This document shows positions 10,890 to 22,235 of a DNA stretch of 64,000 bases, piece after piece. The notes under the pieces are model-generated. The model was not told where the DNA came from and searched no databases. It was given only the letters and a program-made list of their open reading frames with translations. This DNA is from Margaritifera margaritifera (lineage: Eukaryota > Mollusca > Bivalvia > Unionida > Margaritiferidae), in assembly GCA_029931535.1 (NCBI GenBank), contig JAQPZY010000514.1:144476-208475 (forward strand). The letters are read 5' to 3'. Position numbers and translations under genes: made by a program. The stretch's first letter is position 1, and each line of letters opens with the position of its first letter.

Positions 10890-11295
10890 TGTTCAAGATT
10901 TTTAGAAAATGGCAACTATTAGGTACATAAGCATACCTTTAGAAAATGGCAAGTATTAGGTACATAAGAAAACCTTTATAAAATAGCAACTATAAGGTAC
11001 ATAAGCAGACCTTTAGAAAATAGCAACTATTAGGTACATAAGCAGACCTTTAGAAAATGGCAATTATTCGGTACATAGAAAATGCAACTACTAGGTACAT
11101 AAGCAGACCTTTAGAAAATAGCAACTATTAGGTACATAAGCAGACCTTTAGAAAATGGCAACTATTAGGTACATAAGCAGACCTTTCAAAATAGCAACTA
11201 TTATTTTCATAAGCAGACCTTTAGAAAATAGCAACTATTAGGTACATAAGCAGACCTTTAGAAAATGGCAACTATTAGATACATAAGCAGACACA
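10890..11295. repeat. ~37 bp minisatellite, about 10-11 units
   Basis: The unit is approximately AGACCTTTAGAAAATGGCAA then CTATTAGGTACATAAGC, with small internal deletions in several units. It lies in the intron upstream (minus strand) of exon A1. The paralogous position at 25255-25365 has only about three units. Confidence 0.93.
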
Positions 11296-11722
11296 TATAA
11301 GCAATTATAGATACAATTTTAATTCGTTAGCTTGAAGCACGGTGTCTGCATCGAGTTCCAAAAGTATCAGCAGATGTAGTGACAATCTAAAGTCCAGTTA
11401 AGTAAAATATACATAACGTAGATGATGGAATATATGTGTATGTTTAGCTGCCTAACTACAGGTATTGATAACTATGATAATCAAACAACGTTATCGAATA
11501 CGACGGCAAAAGTAACCATACACTCTCATCGTCTATTAAGACAACATCAATTCTAATAAATATGACTGTGTGAGTAGAGCGTAATTCAATATCTAATTCT
11601 GCTATAAGGACAACAACTTCGATAACTAATGTCTGGGCCTAGCCTAAACTCAATAAAACGAAAACAAAGTTAACCTAAAAGCTGATAAGTACAAAATGAA
11701 AATAAAAAGTATACGCCTTTAC

Positions 11723-11806
11723 CATATATGATCTTTTCAGATTGAGTGTAGCCACCTTCGCTAAATATGAAATTGACAGATCCAGGTAACTGCCACCACT
11801 CACCTC
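11723..11806 (-). other. Candidate exon C1 (84 bp, phase 1-1)
   Basis: Open minus-strand segment between an acceptor (CTCTGTACTGAG) and a donor (ATATG/GTAAAG). It is exactly 28 codons long if entered in phase 1. It encodes GEWWQLPGSVNFIF followed by SEGGYTQSEKIIYG, not recognised as a known domain. The paralog at 25752-25835 keeps the length, both splice sites and the frame, with three amino-acid changes in a row. A second frame is also open, and the surrounding introns are similarly conserved, so exon status is unproven. Confidence 0.35.
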
Positions 11807-12069
11807 CTCAGTACAGAGTATTTCAGAGAGAAGGCGCGATTACAAAGTCCATGACGTATCACAAAGTCATACGTGCCTGTGTAAAATATACTCAAGATTA
11901 TGTCTGTCTGCGCTGCATATTGTTCGCTGCTTTAGGAGAGTATTAGATAGGAACATACTGGTTCTTAAAGGGAATTTGAATGAAGTGAGCAGGAGCAGTA
12001 CATAGGCGGTCTCTGCAATAACAGCTGATTCTTAATTCATTTGCTTTATTTTAGGTAGTTTTGGACACA

Positions 12070-12152
12070 TCAAAATAACATGAGCGAACTGTCGCTGATC
12101 ACGAAAGGTAGTTTTCCCTGCGATCCTTCGCGACCTGTATCCTTATCTTGAT
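12070..12152 (-). other. Candidate 3' exon D1 with nearby AATAAA
   Basis: After an acceptor-like TTTATTTAGTCAG, a phase-1 minus-strand frame reads QDKDTGREGSQGKL and stops at TGA (12070-12072). AATAAA follows on the minus strand at 12045-12050. The paralog at 26084-26181 has a TAG stop about 15 bases later and the same AATAAA. The order relative to exon A does not fit a simple gene model. Confidence 0.28.
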
Positions 12153-12393
12153 CTGACTAAATAAAAGCACAATATTGCTAAGTACTAGGTGAATGAGATT
12201 CAGTACTTTACATTTATTGTAGATTTTTAAATTTACCTTACGTATCTCAATGTCAAGACTGTCGTATCCATTTATATTCCAACTTATAGGTTATAGTGGT
12301 TTGCCTCAGCAGGGCCGAGACAAGCACTACGCTCAATCCGAATGGACAGAATGAAAATCATGACAAAGACAATATTTATAACACCGGAGGTAT

Positions 12394-12604
12394 ACTACTG
12401 TTGAACTTTCTTGCTTTTACAAAAATTTGAACATCACCGCTCTCTTTCCAGACAACGACGGCTACAATCAAGAGGACTATGAGTATTCGAAGGAACTTAT
12501 TAGAGAATATTTCGTTGATTTTAGACAAAAACAAAGACAATTATGTTGATAAAGAGGAGTTCAGGTGTGTACACGTCTTATTAGCTTGTCTGCAGAAACC
12601 TCAG
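12394..12604. other. Inverted segment carrying EF-hand exon B1
   Basis: Starting at TACTGTTGAACTTTCTTGC and ending at CTGCAGAAACCTCAG, this piece is the reverse complement of copy 2 from about 26641 down to 26437, whereas everything to its left is in the same orientation as copy 2. Its right end abuts the inverted repeat of the transposon-like unit at 12605 with no intervening bases. The inversion places exon B1 on the strand opposite to exon A1. Confidence 0.82.
12452..12564 (+). pseudogene. EF-hand exon B1, inverted and frameshifted
   Basis: A plus-strand segment between a CTCTCTTTCCAG acceptor and a TTCAG/GTGTGT donor. The EF-hand loop DKNKDNYVDKEE is canonical (acidic or amide residues at positions 1, 3, 5, 9 and 12). 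The exon is 113 bp, against 112 bp for its paralog at 26474-26585. Its 5' part (DNDGYNQEDYEYSKELIREYF) lies in a different frame from the loop, so one inserted base separates them. Together with the inversion this argues for a pseudo-exon. Confidence 0.7.
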
Positions 12605-12642
12605 GTCTCTTCAACCATATATCTAGTAGCAAGTTATATCTT
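12605..12642 (+). repeat. Left 38 bp inverted repeat of transposon-like unit
   Basis: GTCTCTTCAACCATATATCT and the following 18 bases match the reverse complement of 14491-14527 with only about two mismatches. The transposase-like frame ends inside this repeat (stop codon at 12634-12636), so the repeat has truncated or captured the coding sequence. No target-site duplication is visible. Confidence 0.85.
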
Positions 12643-13893
12643 AGCTTCACTTAACCTTGGAAATTTTCCACGGAGGTACTTGAAAGCTGCTTGTGTTTTG
12701 TCCATGACCTTGACAAAGTTCTTCATCAGACCCAGCTTGATGTGCAAGGGTGGTAACAAAATCTTCCTTGATTCAACAAGTGGGGGATGCTGAACACTTT
12801 TCATCCCAGGCCCCAATGACTGTTGGAGTGGCCAATCTTTCTTGATGTAGTGGGAATCTCTCGCACGACTATCCCATTCGAAGAGAAAACAGCACTAATT
12901 TGTTTATCCAGTCTGCAGACCAAGCAATAGAGCAAGAACCTTGAAATCGCCACAAAGCTGCCACTGGTCATATTTTATACACCTCAAAAGTTGTTTCTGT
13001 TTCATATTTTCATAGGTTTCCTTCAAAAAGACTGCATGACCAACTGGAATTGATGGCATAACACTGCCATTATGCAACAAAACAGCTTTAAGACTCGTCT
13101 TCGATGAATCAAGGAGCAGTCTCCACTCATCTGGATCATTAACGATGTGGAGGGCTCCCATCACACCATCGATGTTGTTGCAGGCTACAAGATCACCTTC
13201 CATGAAGAAGAATGAGACAAAATCCTTTTGAAGGTCACGGAACATGGAAACCATAACATCACCTGCCAGGAGATTCCACTGCTGTAGTCTGCAGCCCAAC
13301 AGATCTGCCTTACTCTTGGGTAGTTCCAAATCCCTGACAAGGTCATTCAGTTCACCTTGTGTTATGAGGTGTGGTTCAGAGGAGGAGGATGGGATAACAT
13401 ATGGGTCATGTGACTTTGATGGTTCAGGAGTAGAAGTTTCATCCTCTTCCTCTTCCTCGTCTGACACAAGTGAAAATGATTCTGGTGCATCAGGGACCGG
13501 CAGTCCTTCTCCGTTAGGTACTGGGCGTATAGCTGATGGAATGTTTGGATAATGCACAGTCCACTTTTTCTTCTTTGACACACCTTTCCCAACTGGAGGC
13601 ACCATGAAGAAGTAACAATTGCTGATATGATCTGTTGGCTCTCTCCAGATCATTGGCACTGCAAAAGGCATAGATTTTCTTTTCCTGTTCAACCACTGGC
13701 GAAGATTTGTTGCACACGTGTTGCAGCATATGTGCGGGGCCCACCTCTTGTCCTGATCTCCAAGTTTGCAGTCAAAATAAAGATGATAGGCTTTCTTAAC
13801 CATAGTGGTTATGCTGCGCTTTTGTGATGCAAAGGTCACTTCACCACAAACATAGCAGAAGTTATCTGCATTATTCACACAAGTACGAGGCAT
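12634..13893 (-). pseudogene. Transposon-associated Cys-rich protein pseudogene
   Basis: A minus-strand frame starts MPRTCVNNADNFCYVCGE and continues past KLGDQDKRWAPHICCNTC, a Cys-rich zinc-binding-like N-terminus. Next come IWREPTDHISNCYF and an acidic Ser/Glu linker (residues ~145-175). The core contains LPKSKADLLGCRLQQWNLL and the CGDFKVLALLLGLQTG motif. Two in-frame stops follow (near 12891-12903), after which the same frame resumes with CCFLFEWDSRARDSHYIKKD and LPPLHIKLGLMKNFVK, ending at LSEAKI. I recognise this architecture from a widespread invertebrate repeat-encoded protein family of unknown biochemical role. Members usually extend about 150 residues further, and that C-terminus is missing here. 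Confidence 0.75.
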
Positions 13894-14490
13894 CTCTGCT
13901 CACTTTGGCTAAACAGAAAGGTTTTCCTTTGCAAAATCAAACACTGACAAATAAGAGTTGTGGACACTGTATGATTTCTAGAGCTGATATAGGGAACTTT
14001 CTTCAGCAGAGTGATGTAAGCTTAGTTATGATTGCTTCATCCATGACTTGTAGGAATAACATGATGCAATTCATATCATGTATTATGCAATACCAGCTTC
14101 AGATTGCATCATTCATTGTTTTGCCTAAAAAGCAAGTAATGTGCAAACCCAGTCATAGATTTATTGATAGATCCAGTCAAAGATGTATTTTAGTCATTTC
14201 TGGTTTAAATTGAGATCTCTTCCCTTTATAACTCACTTATCGTCCGCCATTCCCAAGTCAAGGGTCGTATATACTGACCCAGTATCATATCTTTAAAACT
14301 AGAGCCAATCAATAATTTTAAGCATCATTTTCGTTCTCAGTGACCCAGAATTAGTAAAGTTTCACAACATTTATTGCGGAAGCATTTTGGATGTAGACCA
14401 GTGTTATTGGTCTTAATCACATGAAAGGTCTCAAATTGATAAATGAACTTTTGTGTGTCTCCAGACCTTCAGTTAATGATAATAGTCAGA
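13894..14490. other. Region between pseudogene start and right inverted repeat
   Basis: No gene supported. A 129-codon plus-strand frame starting inside the pseudogene (13824-14213) has no recognisable features. The last ~90 bases (14401-14488) are a repeat shared with 28014-28100. Confidence 0.5.
14401..14488 (+). repeat. ~88 bp repeat shared with 28014-28100
   Basis: Both copies read TTATTGGTCTTAATCACATG, then AAAGG, and end AGTTAATGATAATAGTCA. Similarity stops exactly at the start of the right inverted repeat in this copy. It may be a fragment of the duplicated locus (28 kb lies near the EF-hand first exon) or an independent small repeat. Confidence 0.7.
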
Positions 14491-14527
14491 AAATATAATT
14501 TGCTACTAGATATATGGTTGAAGAGAC
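14491..14527 (-). repeat. Right inverted repeat of transposon-like unit
   Basis: Reverse complement of 12605-12642, with two mismatches. Outside it the sequence continues AAAAACAATG with no similarity to the left flank. Confidence 0.85.
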
Positions 14528-15020
14528 AAAAACAATGAAAGTATGCCTTTCATTACAGACCATTTGACAGAGATTAAAAGATGTTTAAAAAAGTCATCAG
14601 TCCATAAATATTAATACATCGTTACTATCAGGTAGTTGGGCATTTTACAAGAATCCCCATGCTATGTTTTATAGGTCTGTTTGCATTCAACATGATTGTT
14701 GTGATGGTCTTATAGTATTTTACACCAGTCGTACATGTAAGGAGGGCTTGATTCGAATGACTCGGATGAATATTTCGAATTTGTTGTATTAATAAAATAA
14801 GGAACTATTTTCTATAGATATATTTGGAATACAAATATATATAGTTCAGCATATATTTGTGTATATACTAATGGGCATAAAATATAAATACACGCACTTA
14901 ACTAACTTTTGCTTTTGTGGCAGTTCTTGTTCAAGAGGCTCACTCTTCGGGTAAGGTCAAAACGGGGAAGCGAGTGGATACGTAGTAGAACATAATCCTA
15001 GCTATAATTAATTATTATTG
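14528..15020. other. AT-rich non-coding stretch
   Basis: No genes, tandem repeats or mobile elements recognised. Confidence 0.5.
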
Positions 15021-15024
15021 CTAT

Positions 15025-15026
15025 TA

Positions 15027-15084
<58 letters not shown>

Positions 15085-15085
15085 G
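15025..15085. repeat. (ATT)n microsatellite
   Basis: About 19 uninterrupted trinucleotide units, generating artefactual poly-Tyr and poly-Ile frames. Confidence 0.97.
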
Positions 15086-15498
15086 TAGTAGTGGTTGTGT
15101 TTGTCTTTTTTTTATTTTTGCACGTTTGTCGTCGTCATTAGTATTATTATTATTGTTGCAGTTGTTGATGTTATTGTTGTTACGGTCGATGCTATTACCA
15201 GTAGTAGCAGACCGTATATTAGTGGATGTTGCTTTGTTGTTGTGTACTCAGTAATGGGATCACAAGTTTTCACCACCATTATAAGAAGGAAATAAAAAAG
15301 CATGAATCCATGTTTTAATTTCAAATAACATGGTGTACTTAAAAGCTATATATGTTCAACAAAGCAGCCATAAGGTGAAAGCTAAATTAGCTCCGAGACA
15401 ACCAGAAGCTAGTAAAACACTTGTAGAATAAATTCGTATTACAAGGGACATCTTCCAAGTTTTTTAACTGAAACTTACACCTAGATTAGTATAAGATT

Positions 15499-15665
15499 TG
15501 TGTACCCTTTTAGGTCACTACACCACGTATTTTGGCCACATGACTTCCAAGGAGCACAGCAGAAATTATTCATTGTAATTTATTTTAACTGATAAGATAG
15601 ACTAGATTACAGTTTTGTAATTACAAATAGGAGAACATATTTAGTTCTTTTAGTTTCTAAAACTT
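15499..15665 (+). repeat. Dispersed repeat, relative at 42354-42600
   Basis: Both copies share GGTCA(C/T)TACACCA, an AGCACAGCAGAAA-like segment and TGTAATTACAAATAGG, in the same order and spacing, with substantial divergence. No coding capacity or terminal structure is visible. Confidence 0.62.
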
Positions 15666-15964
15666 CACAAGAAAATGACGAGTTGCGTCCCTTTTCATTT
15701 GGGTCTGGGGTTATTCAGCATATAAATCTTGTCTGTAAGCGCATATGTTAATACAAAAAGCCATATTTGGCTTCTTATCATTCCATATTCATCACAATAC
15801 TCTCACATAAGCCGACTGTCTTTTGATCTCGGCAAGTTGAGCAACTGGTTAATCCAGATATTGTTTCCATGTGTGAACAGTTGTTTCTTTTCCCAATTAT
15901 ACAAGTTTGCTGAGCAAAGCGCCAGTCCCTTGTTACACAGTTATATGTAAACTGTCAGTTAATA

Positions 15965-16440
15965 GTAACGTTAATGCTTTTGCATGGTGCACACAACCAT
16001 GATCAGTGATTTTTTAAATGGTCAGTGATGAATAAATGTATAGGATGGATTGAAGTGAGCATAATACAGTAATTTTGTGTGGAACATATATTTGGTAGAG
16101 AACAACATATACATGTATTTTATTATTTTGTTAAATAGTGCACTAAACTAAATCTGATGACAAAATAATAATAATAATAATAATCATAATAATAACTATA
16201 AGTATATGTATAATAAGTACAATATGTATAATAAATATAATAGTAATCGGTGCATGATATTTATTCAAAAACCAAGTTGAAAGTTGAATCTACATACAAA
16301 GGTCACCTGTGTACAAAGGACATACATACTTGTGGTTGTAAATTCATTTTGAAGTGGGGCATAAACAAGTACCCTTGTATTTTCTCACTACCCACTTCCG
16401 AGTAGATCACGAACGCGCTTTCCGATCTACTGCATACAAA
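15965..16440. repeat. Segmental duplication block R1, copy 2 (SINE-free)
   Basis: Matches 1-550 apart from the SINE. At 16100-16120 the sequence reads GGTAGAGAACAACATATACA, directly joining the two flanks that the SINE separates in copy 1. A short AATA/ATA-rich stretch (16160-16210) is specific to this copy. Confidence 0.75.
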
Positions 16441-16800
16441 GTATAAACCACACACTCATACCCTACACGAGAACAGCACCTGAACAGTACTTACATTTAA
16501 ACAATACGATCTTTTTAGGATTGGGCTTTCGCCGACGCGCAACAAGGTAAAATAAAAAAAAATGATCCAATCTTAAATTCAAATTACTGCTCTATCGCTC
16601 TTTTATTAGCCCTCTATAATGTACATCACCAATTATATCTGTACAGGAGCTCTGGGACAAATACCTTACTACGGTTCTATTTGAACAATTATTATTCCAT
16701 TAAACTGAGATGAACAAATGCTCTAATTGTTGTACTCAAAAATCACAACTGATTAATTCAAATGCTAGCTATCACATTACATACATACAATGTACACAAC

Positions 16801-16816
16801 TCTATCTCTCTCTCTT

Positions 16817-16881
<65 letters not shown>
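16801..16881. repeat. (TC)n microsatellite
   Basis: About 80 bases of CT dinucleotides with a few TTTC/GC interruptions at the 5' end. Confidence 0.97.
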
Positions 16882-16884
<3 letters not shown>

Positions 16885-17463
16885 CGAGAACATTGGCCAC
16901 AAACGGTCTAGAACGCTAGAACGTTGGCAGTATTCTTGGCGGAGCAAACATTCTTAGCTGATAAACTTAAGTCAGTTGCAGAGATATACTAAAGCACAAA
17001 CAGACTTACCTTTTTGTTCTGCCAGCACATATATTGAAATGCAGCACTGTCTAAAACAGAGTGTACAGGTATGCAGAGGAAACCAGTATTCATATATTCT
17101 GCAATTATATTATTTTAAAACTGATATTTACTGCTGAGTTAGTTTAAGTACAGAAATTGAAGCCAACGGTTGTTGGATCGAGTCTCGTGTCCAACAAATA
17201 TTTTGCATATTAAATTGAGTATCACCTTAGTACCTCAAACTGGGTTTCAAAATGTTTCAAAAGACCGATAAAATAAAAGCTGTCACTTACGCGCTTTGAA
17301 CCGACCTATTCAACCATAGGGTGGACATCGTCTTGCGCAAAGCTAGAGCATTTGGAGCTTCGTGACAAAATGGGAAAATAAAAAGGCTAAACGATCTTCC
17401 ATCAGTACGACTGAAGCAGCCTGGGCCAGAGAAAAAGACGCTATGAAGGTACTATTCCCATGA

Positions 17464-17823
17464 ATGACTTGCATAAACAGCCGCGTGCGACAAGCAGCAA
17501 CACAAACACTCCGAACTAAGGACAAATTTATATCGTGTAGGAGAGAAATAAATCCCAACTGTGTCCTCTCCTCCACTCACCGCGACAAACAATATTCACT
17601 AAAAGAACGTAATCATGGTAGTCGTCCGGATGAGTTAAACACGTCCCGACAAATAGGGTACCCCCAGTTGTCACTTGATGATGAATCACCACTTGTAGTA
17701 GCGTACGAAAACGAAAACTATTGTCACCTGCAATCAATATTATCAAATTTAAGATGTTTACAAGGAACATTTATTAATAATCTGACAGAGACTGGCTTCT
17801 CACACCACCTTCATGTTAATTGA
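17464..17823 (+). other. Unrecognised 119-codon ORF
   Basis: This frame lies in a locally less AT-rich patch (17340-17830). It begins MTCINSRVRQAATQ and ends TETGFSHHLHVN, with no signal peptide, repeats or recognised motif. The opposite strand is also open over part of it (17528-17770). I cannot assign a function, and it may be a chance ORF or an unrecognised exon. Confidence 0.2.
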
Positions 17824-19012
17824 AGATAATACGGTTAAAAATCTTCCAAATTGATAAGAGTTTACCAAAGCACCGACCCGGGCGTGTAGAGTAAAGTTTG
17901 TGCCGTACAACAACATAATCAGAGGTTTCCCAGAAACAAGTAAAAATATCAAGACACATATTATCTGTCTCTATTTCCCTCTTTCTCAATCTATATATGA
18001 TCATGGTAATGCTGTGACTCTAGAGACATAACTTCAAATAAAATAGGCTATGACACTTGATAGACTACATTCATGCATGCAAATGTTTATCTTACAGCTC
18101 TTATCCACTTGCATGCATACCAGCAAGTGATTTTATATTGGAAATCTTCGATCAATAACACAGTTTCATTTTATATTACATTTGCTAGATATAAAAATAG
18201 AATACTGGTTTTAGTACTTTCTGTTACGTTTTATTCTTATTTTAGTGTGTTATTATATTTCAATATTATGTGAATAACTCAAACGATCCAATGCCAGTTA
18301 TTGTCAAATGATATCAGAATTTTTATATATTTTGCCTATTTATATCATTGCTGACTTTTTGTCGATTCTTATCTGGTTTACAATCTGAAGTACTTGTCTA
18401 AAGACAATAGGTTTGACGTTAGCTCTCGTTATTATAGATGTAAGTATGTACGCTTGCACGAACTACGTAGGTACGTACTTATGTATGTATGTATTGGAGC
18501 TTATCGTGGTGAAATCGACTTTTAAAAAATACTAGCCCCCTCCAGGCAAAAAAAGTACAATGACATGGCTGGTCATAGCATAGAAAAGGAAACAACAATA
18601 ACCAATAAAAAGAACACTGAAGAGTTAGAAATTGAGTAAAACTATCAACATGAAATTTTAATTGACAAAAGATTCACTATACATGATTGCGGTTCTAAGT
18701 TTCTTTCTTCTTTTTCATCTCACAGTACCCGAGGAAAATAAATCTTACTTAATATATAAACATTGCAAATTGAATTATGAGGAATTTAAATTATACAAGT
18801 TGCATAGAAGGGGACAATGTTCGGTTTTCATTTCTACTTTTAAAAAAAATAGAAAAATACTCTTAAAGTCTAGAACACGAAGTGATAATTTTACCACAAT
18901 ATTCCTTAGATGCCAACTATTCAGATAGCATTGATCGGGATTATTTTACCGACGTTTATGAAATATATTTGCATTGCATCTTCGAACAATGCACTAACAA
19001 AAATAACTAGAC

Positions 19013-20245
19013 GATTTGTTTTTGTTTTAACCTTGAGAATGTGACAGTGTATGAAGCAAACTAACAAATAACAGGCGCATTGAAAGAGTTTTTCATTTTG
19101 AGTTCAATATTGTTTTCGGAATACAGAAGTTTTCTTCTGAGAAAATGCGTTATCATGGACTGTGTATTTCAAGGAGTGGTTGGTTGGTTGGTTTCTAAAT
19201 GCACTTTCAACACATTAATGGCTATATCATGCAGAAGAAATAGGAACTAGGGGCCTTTCGCAAGGACACACCGAGGCACTTGTCCTGGTCTGGTCTGGGC
19301 AGGTATTGAACCCACAACTCTTGGATTACAAGTCCGATGCTATACCTGAGGTGTACAAGAACGTTAAATTTTTACAGAGTGGAAAAATATTATTTTTTGT
19401 AGCACAAGATGAAATATATTTGTATTAACACGGGAAAATAAACTTTCATTTTCATTCTATAACAGTCTTTCTGCTGAATGGAGCATATAGGATTCAATTC
19501 ACTCTTCAACCTTACCACTTTCGCAAGTTCGCCTCATCTTGAATCTCATTAAAGGTTTATCATACAAATAATGATCTGGCAATTTAAGAGAACGGTCAGC
19601 TTAGGATATTCTATGATGTTAAACAAATTACTTTTCTGACATATTATAAAATACCTGCCCATATCCAAGCACAACATTAAGCAAGATAAAACGTTATGAC
19701 ATTAATAGTGGTATAGTGTAACTACTACTACTACTACTTGTAGTAGTAGTAGAAGTTGCTACTTGTAGTAGAGGCAGTACTTTTTCTTGTTGCAATTATT
19801 GCTATTGGTAACTCTGATTTTATGTAGCGGCAATGGAAAATGTTCTTCAGTGTTATGGTAATTAATGAATGCTTTTCTTTATGGATATACCAGTGTTTCC
19901 GCATACCTTTAACACTTGCATTGTCTATGTTTCCACGACTACACTCTTATTTAGCTGCCCAAGCCACCCCAGTCATGATGACTAAATTTTTTGTCATTGC
20001 TTTCAAGTTTCATTTATATTAATAATTAGCATGATCATCAGTAATGGCAGTAACGGCAACTGAGATAATAGTAGCAGTACCAGTAGTTGCATAAGTAGCA
20101 GTAGTAATAGCAGTAGAAATAGTAGCTGTAGCAGAAACAGCAGTAGTAGTAATAGCAAAATAGTAGTATTGTGCGTAGTAATAGTATGTGCAGCCTCATC
20201 AGTAGTAGCAGTAGTAGTAATAGTAATGGTGGTGGTGGTGGTAGT
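19013..20245. repeat. Segmental duplication block R2, copy 2 (single unit)
   Basis: Matches 592-1300 and then one diverged version of the ~820 bp unit that is tripled in copy 1. The (CTA)n/(TAG)n core is reduced to a few triplets each way at 19724-19760. The trinucleotide-rich segment at 20040-20240 is longer and more degenerate than in copy 1. Confidence 0.75.
19196..19352 (-). mobile_element. Old tRNA-derived SINE-like repeat, copy 2
   Basis: The minus strand shows GGTATAGCATCGGACTTG (A-box and anticodon-arm-like) and GTGGGTTCAATACC (B-box-like). It is the paralog of 790-957 within block R2. Confidence 0.45.
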
Positions 20246-20255
20246 TATGTGAAAG

Positions 20256-20385
20256 TTATCACTGTACCTGAGAAGATATACAATATCAACTACCTGGGAT
20301 ATCACTGTACCTAACAAGATATACATTATCAATTACCTGGGATATCACTATACCTAAAAAGATATTAAATAGCACCTACATGAGA
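20256..20385 (+). repeat. Three tandem ~48 bp units
   Basis: Each unit contains ATATCACTGTACCT, an AAGATATA(C/A) core and TACCTGGG, with increasing divergence to the right. The unit is absent from copy 1. Confidence 0.8.
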
Positions 20386-21040
20386 TAAACTGGAAGGTAA
20401 GAACTCGTACAAGTTAAGGTGCTTTATTATTGCGCATCTATTTCTTTTAGGTGCGAGAAATATTGAGATACCTTGAATTATGTGTGTATGTCCGGGATGT
20501 CTTAATTTACTCATCTATACATTATCAGTTTAACTGCCATAAGCAAGTATCATGTGTTGATAATTTGTAAAATCTATAACAACAAATATAATTGTTAAAT
20601 TAACGTAAAGATATTAACTATATCAACATATGAGTATTCTTATATAACATAAAAATCTCCATGAATATAACCGAGAAACTACCATGTTTAGTCTTAATAC
20701 AATGTTTTTTATATTCATATGTTGAGCAGGGTTTCTGAAAATAGTTGTTTCAGTTTATACAAATCCGATTGACATAAAATGAGTGAGAAAGCCATGGAAA
20801 TCTTTTTATCGTATAATACAGAATGATAGAACCAGGCAAAAGACCCTCGGTCAATCCATCTTGGATATTCATGTTGCAGAAAAAAAGAGTGGTACAAATT
20901 TGAATGGTATGCAAAATGTGCGACGTAATAATTGTTTCACAAAACAATCGATTTACATGAGAGAAAACCGTTCAGCATTGTTTAAGATGTGTATAACATA
21001 ACGAGATCAAAGTAGTCCAGGCTAAAATATCTATGAATTG

Positions 21041-21041
21041 C

Positions 21042-21076
<35 letters not shown>

Positions 21077-21085
21077 CACACACAT
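21041..21085. repeat. (CA)n microsatellite
   Basis: Interrupted once by AA near 21060. Confidence 0.96.
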
Positions 21086-22235
21086 TTATGTGACACTTAG
21101 AACAATTGTTCCCAACAAATTGGTTTTGATTTGGAATTTATTACTTTGGAAAACAAAAATGCATACCCTCTATAGTATCGATAGAAAAAGTGCATGTTCG
21201 ATTCATTTAAAGCGATTTTTTTCTTACGTCTGAATGATTTGTGCGCCGTAGTAAATAATATCTGACCTACTATATTTCTCCAAAACGAATAATAAATAAT
21301 ATCCGACCTATCTCTCTCCAAGGAATCCATCATTTTATCCTAGACGTCATCCCTGGCATCAATCAATTGGAAGTTTGCCATCCTGGCATGAACCAATCAT
21401 AAGTTGACCTTCCTGACATGAACCAATCAGAAGTTGATATTAGTTCATTCGAAGAGGTTTACTTGGTATTATTCCTGCAGTTCCACCAACTTTAATGACA
21501 AATAGAATTTAGAACAAAAATGGTACTTTCATTTTGGGAGAAATTTGTTCCTTGAAAGGCAATATTACATTCATTTGTCTGATTTTAGGAGCTTTCGTTC
21601 ATGTTGTTCAGATTTACTGAGTTGAATAAGACTGTGGATTAGTTCCGAGTCGACCGAATGTTTTCACCTACCGGAAATAACACTTCATGTTGTCCGTATG
21701 GTATACTTATGGATTATCTTTTGCATAGATAGCACTAAACAATTTCTTACTAGTGGCTTTCTCCCTCGTTATTTACAGTGGTGCCAAGAATTCATGGCTT
21801 TGTATTGTATGCACAATGGGGCGATACTAGTCCAGAAATAATTTGTGTTAGCAAGATTCGAGATTACGTGCATAAGCGGCTTTCCATTTTATCTTAGGTC
21901 TGTTTATATGTGTATGTGGAATTTTTTAAATGAGAATAATTTGGTCGGAAAGCGGTCTATTCTTGGTCCACTTTCCTCTTTGTTAAAGTAATATATGGGA
22001 CGCAATTGCTACCGCCTTATATATGAAATATCTCCTATTTTGTTCAGTGTAGGTTTTTATGTTGCTGAAAATCGTGGATTTTAGAAATACGTATACGTTG
22101 CTGGAGGGGTTTGGTGTAACTGTCAATTGTGTAATTGTAGAAGGATCAGTTTTGCCGTGTCACCCTTTCCGATGATTCGGTTCTCCATTCTTTGGCAAGT
22201 TTGGAAATGTATGCATGTTTATCGTTGTGGCGCTA

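Larger units (their letters stand above)
8390..12604. repeat. Segmental duplication block R4, copy 1 (EF-hand locus)
   Basis: Collinear with about 22930-26641. The shared text starts near GATAGCTGTCTGAATAATCA and runs, with indels, through a long inverted repeat, an (ATT)n tract, EF-hand exon A, a 37 bp minisatellite and candidate exons C and D. Its last ~211 bases (12394-12604) match copy 2 only as the reverse complement, showing a local inversion around EF-hand exon B. Confidence 0.85.

Noticed and set aside
13244..13827. Several ORFs of 66-102 codons inside the transposon-like pseudogene
   Set aside because: Shadows of the 12634-13893 frame on other frames or the opposite strand.
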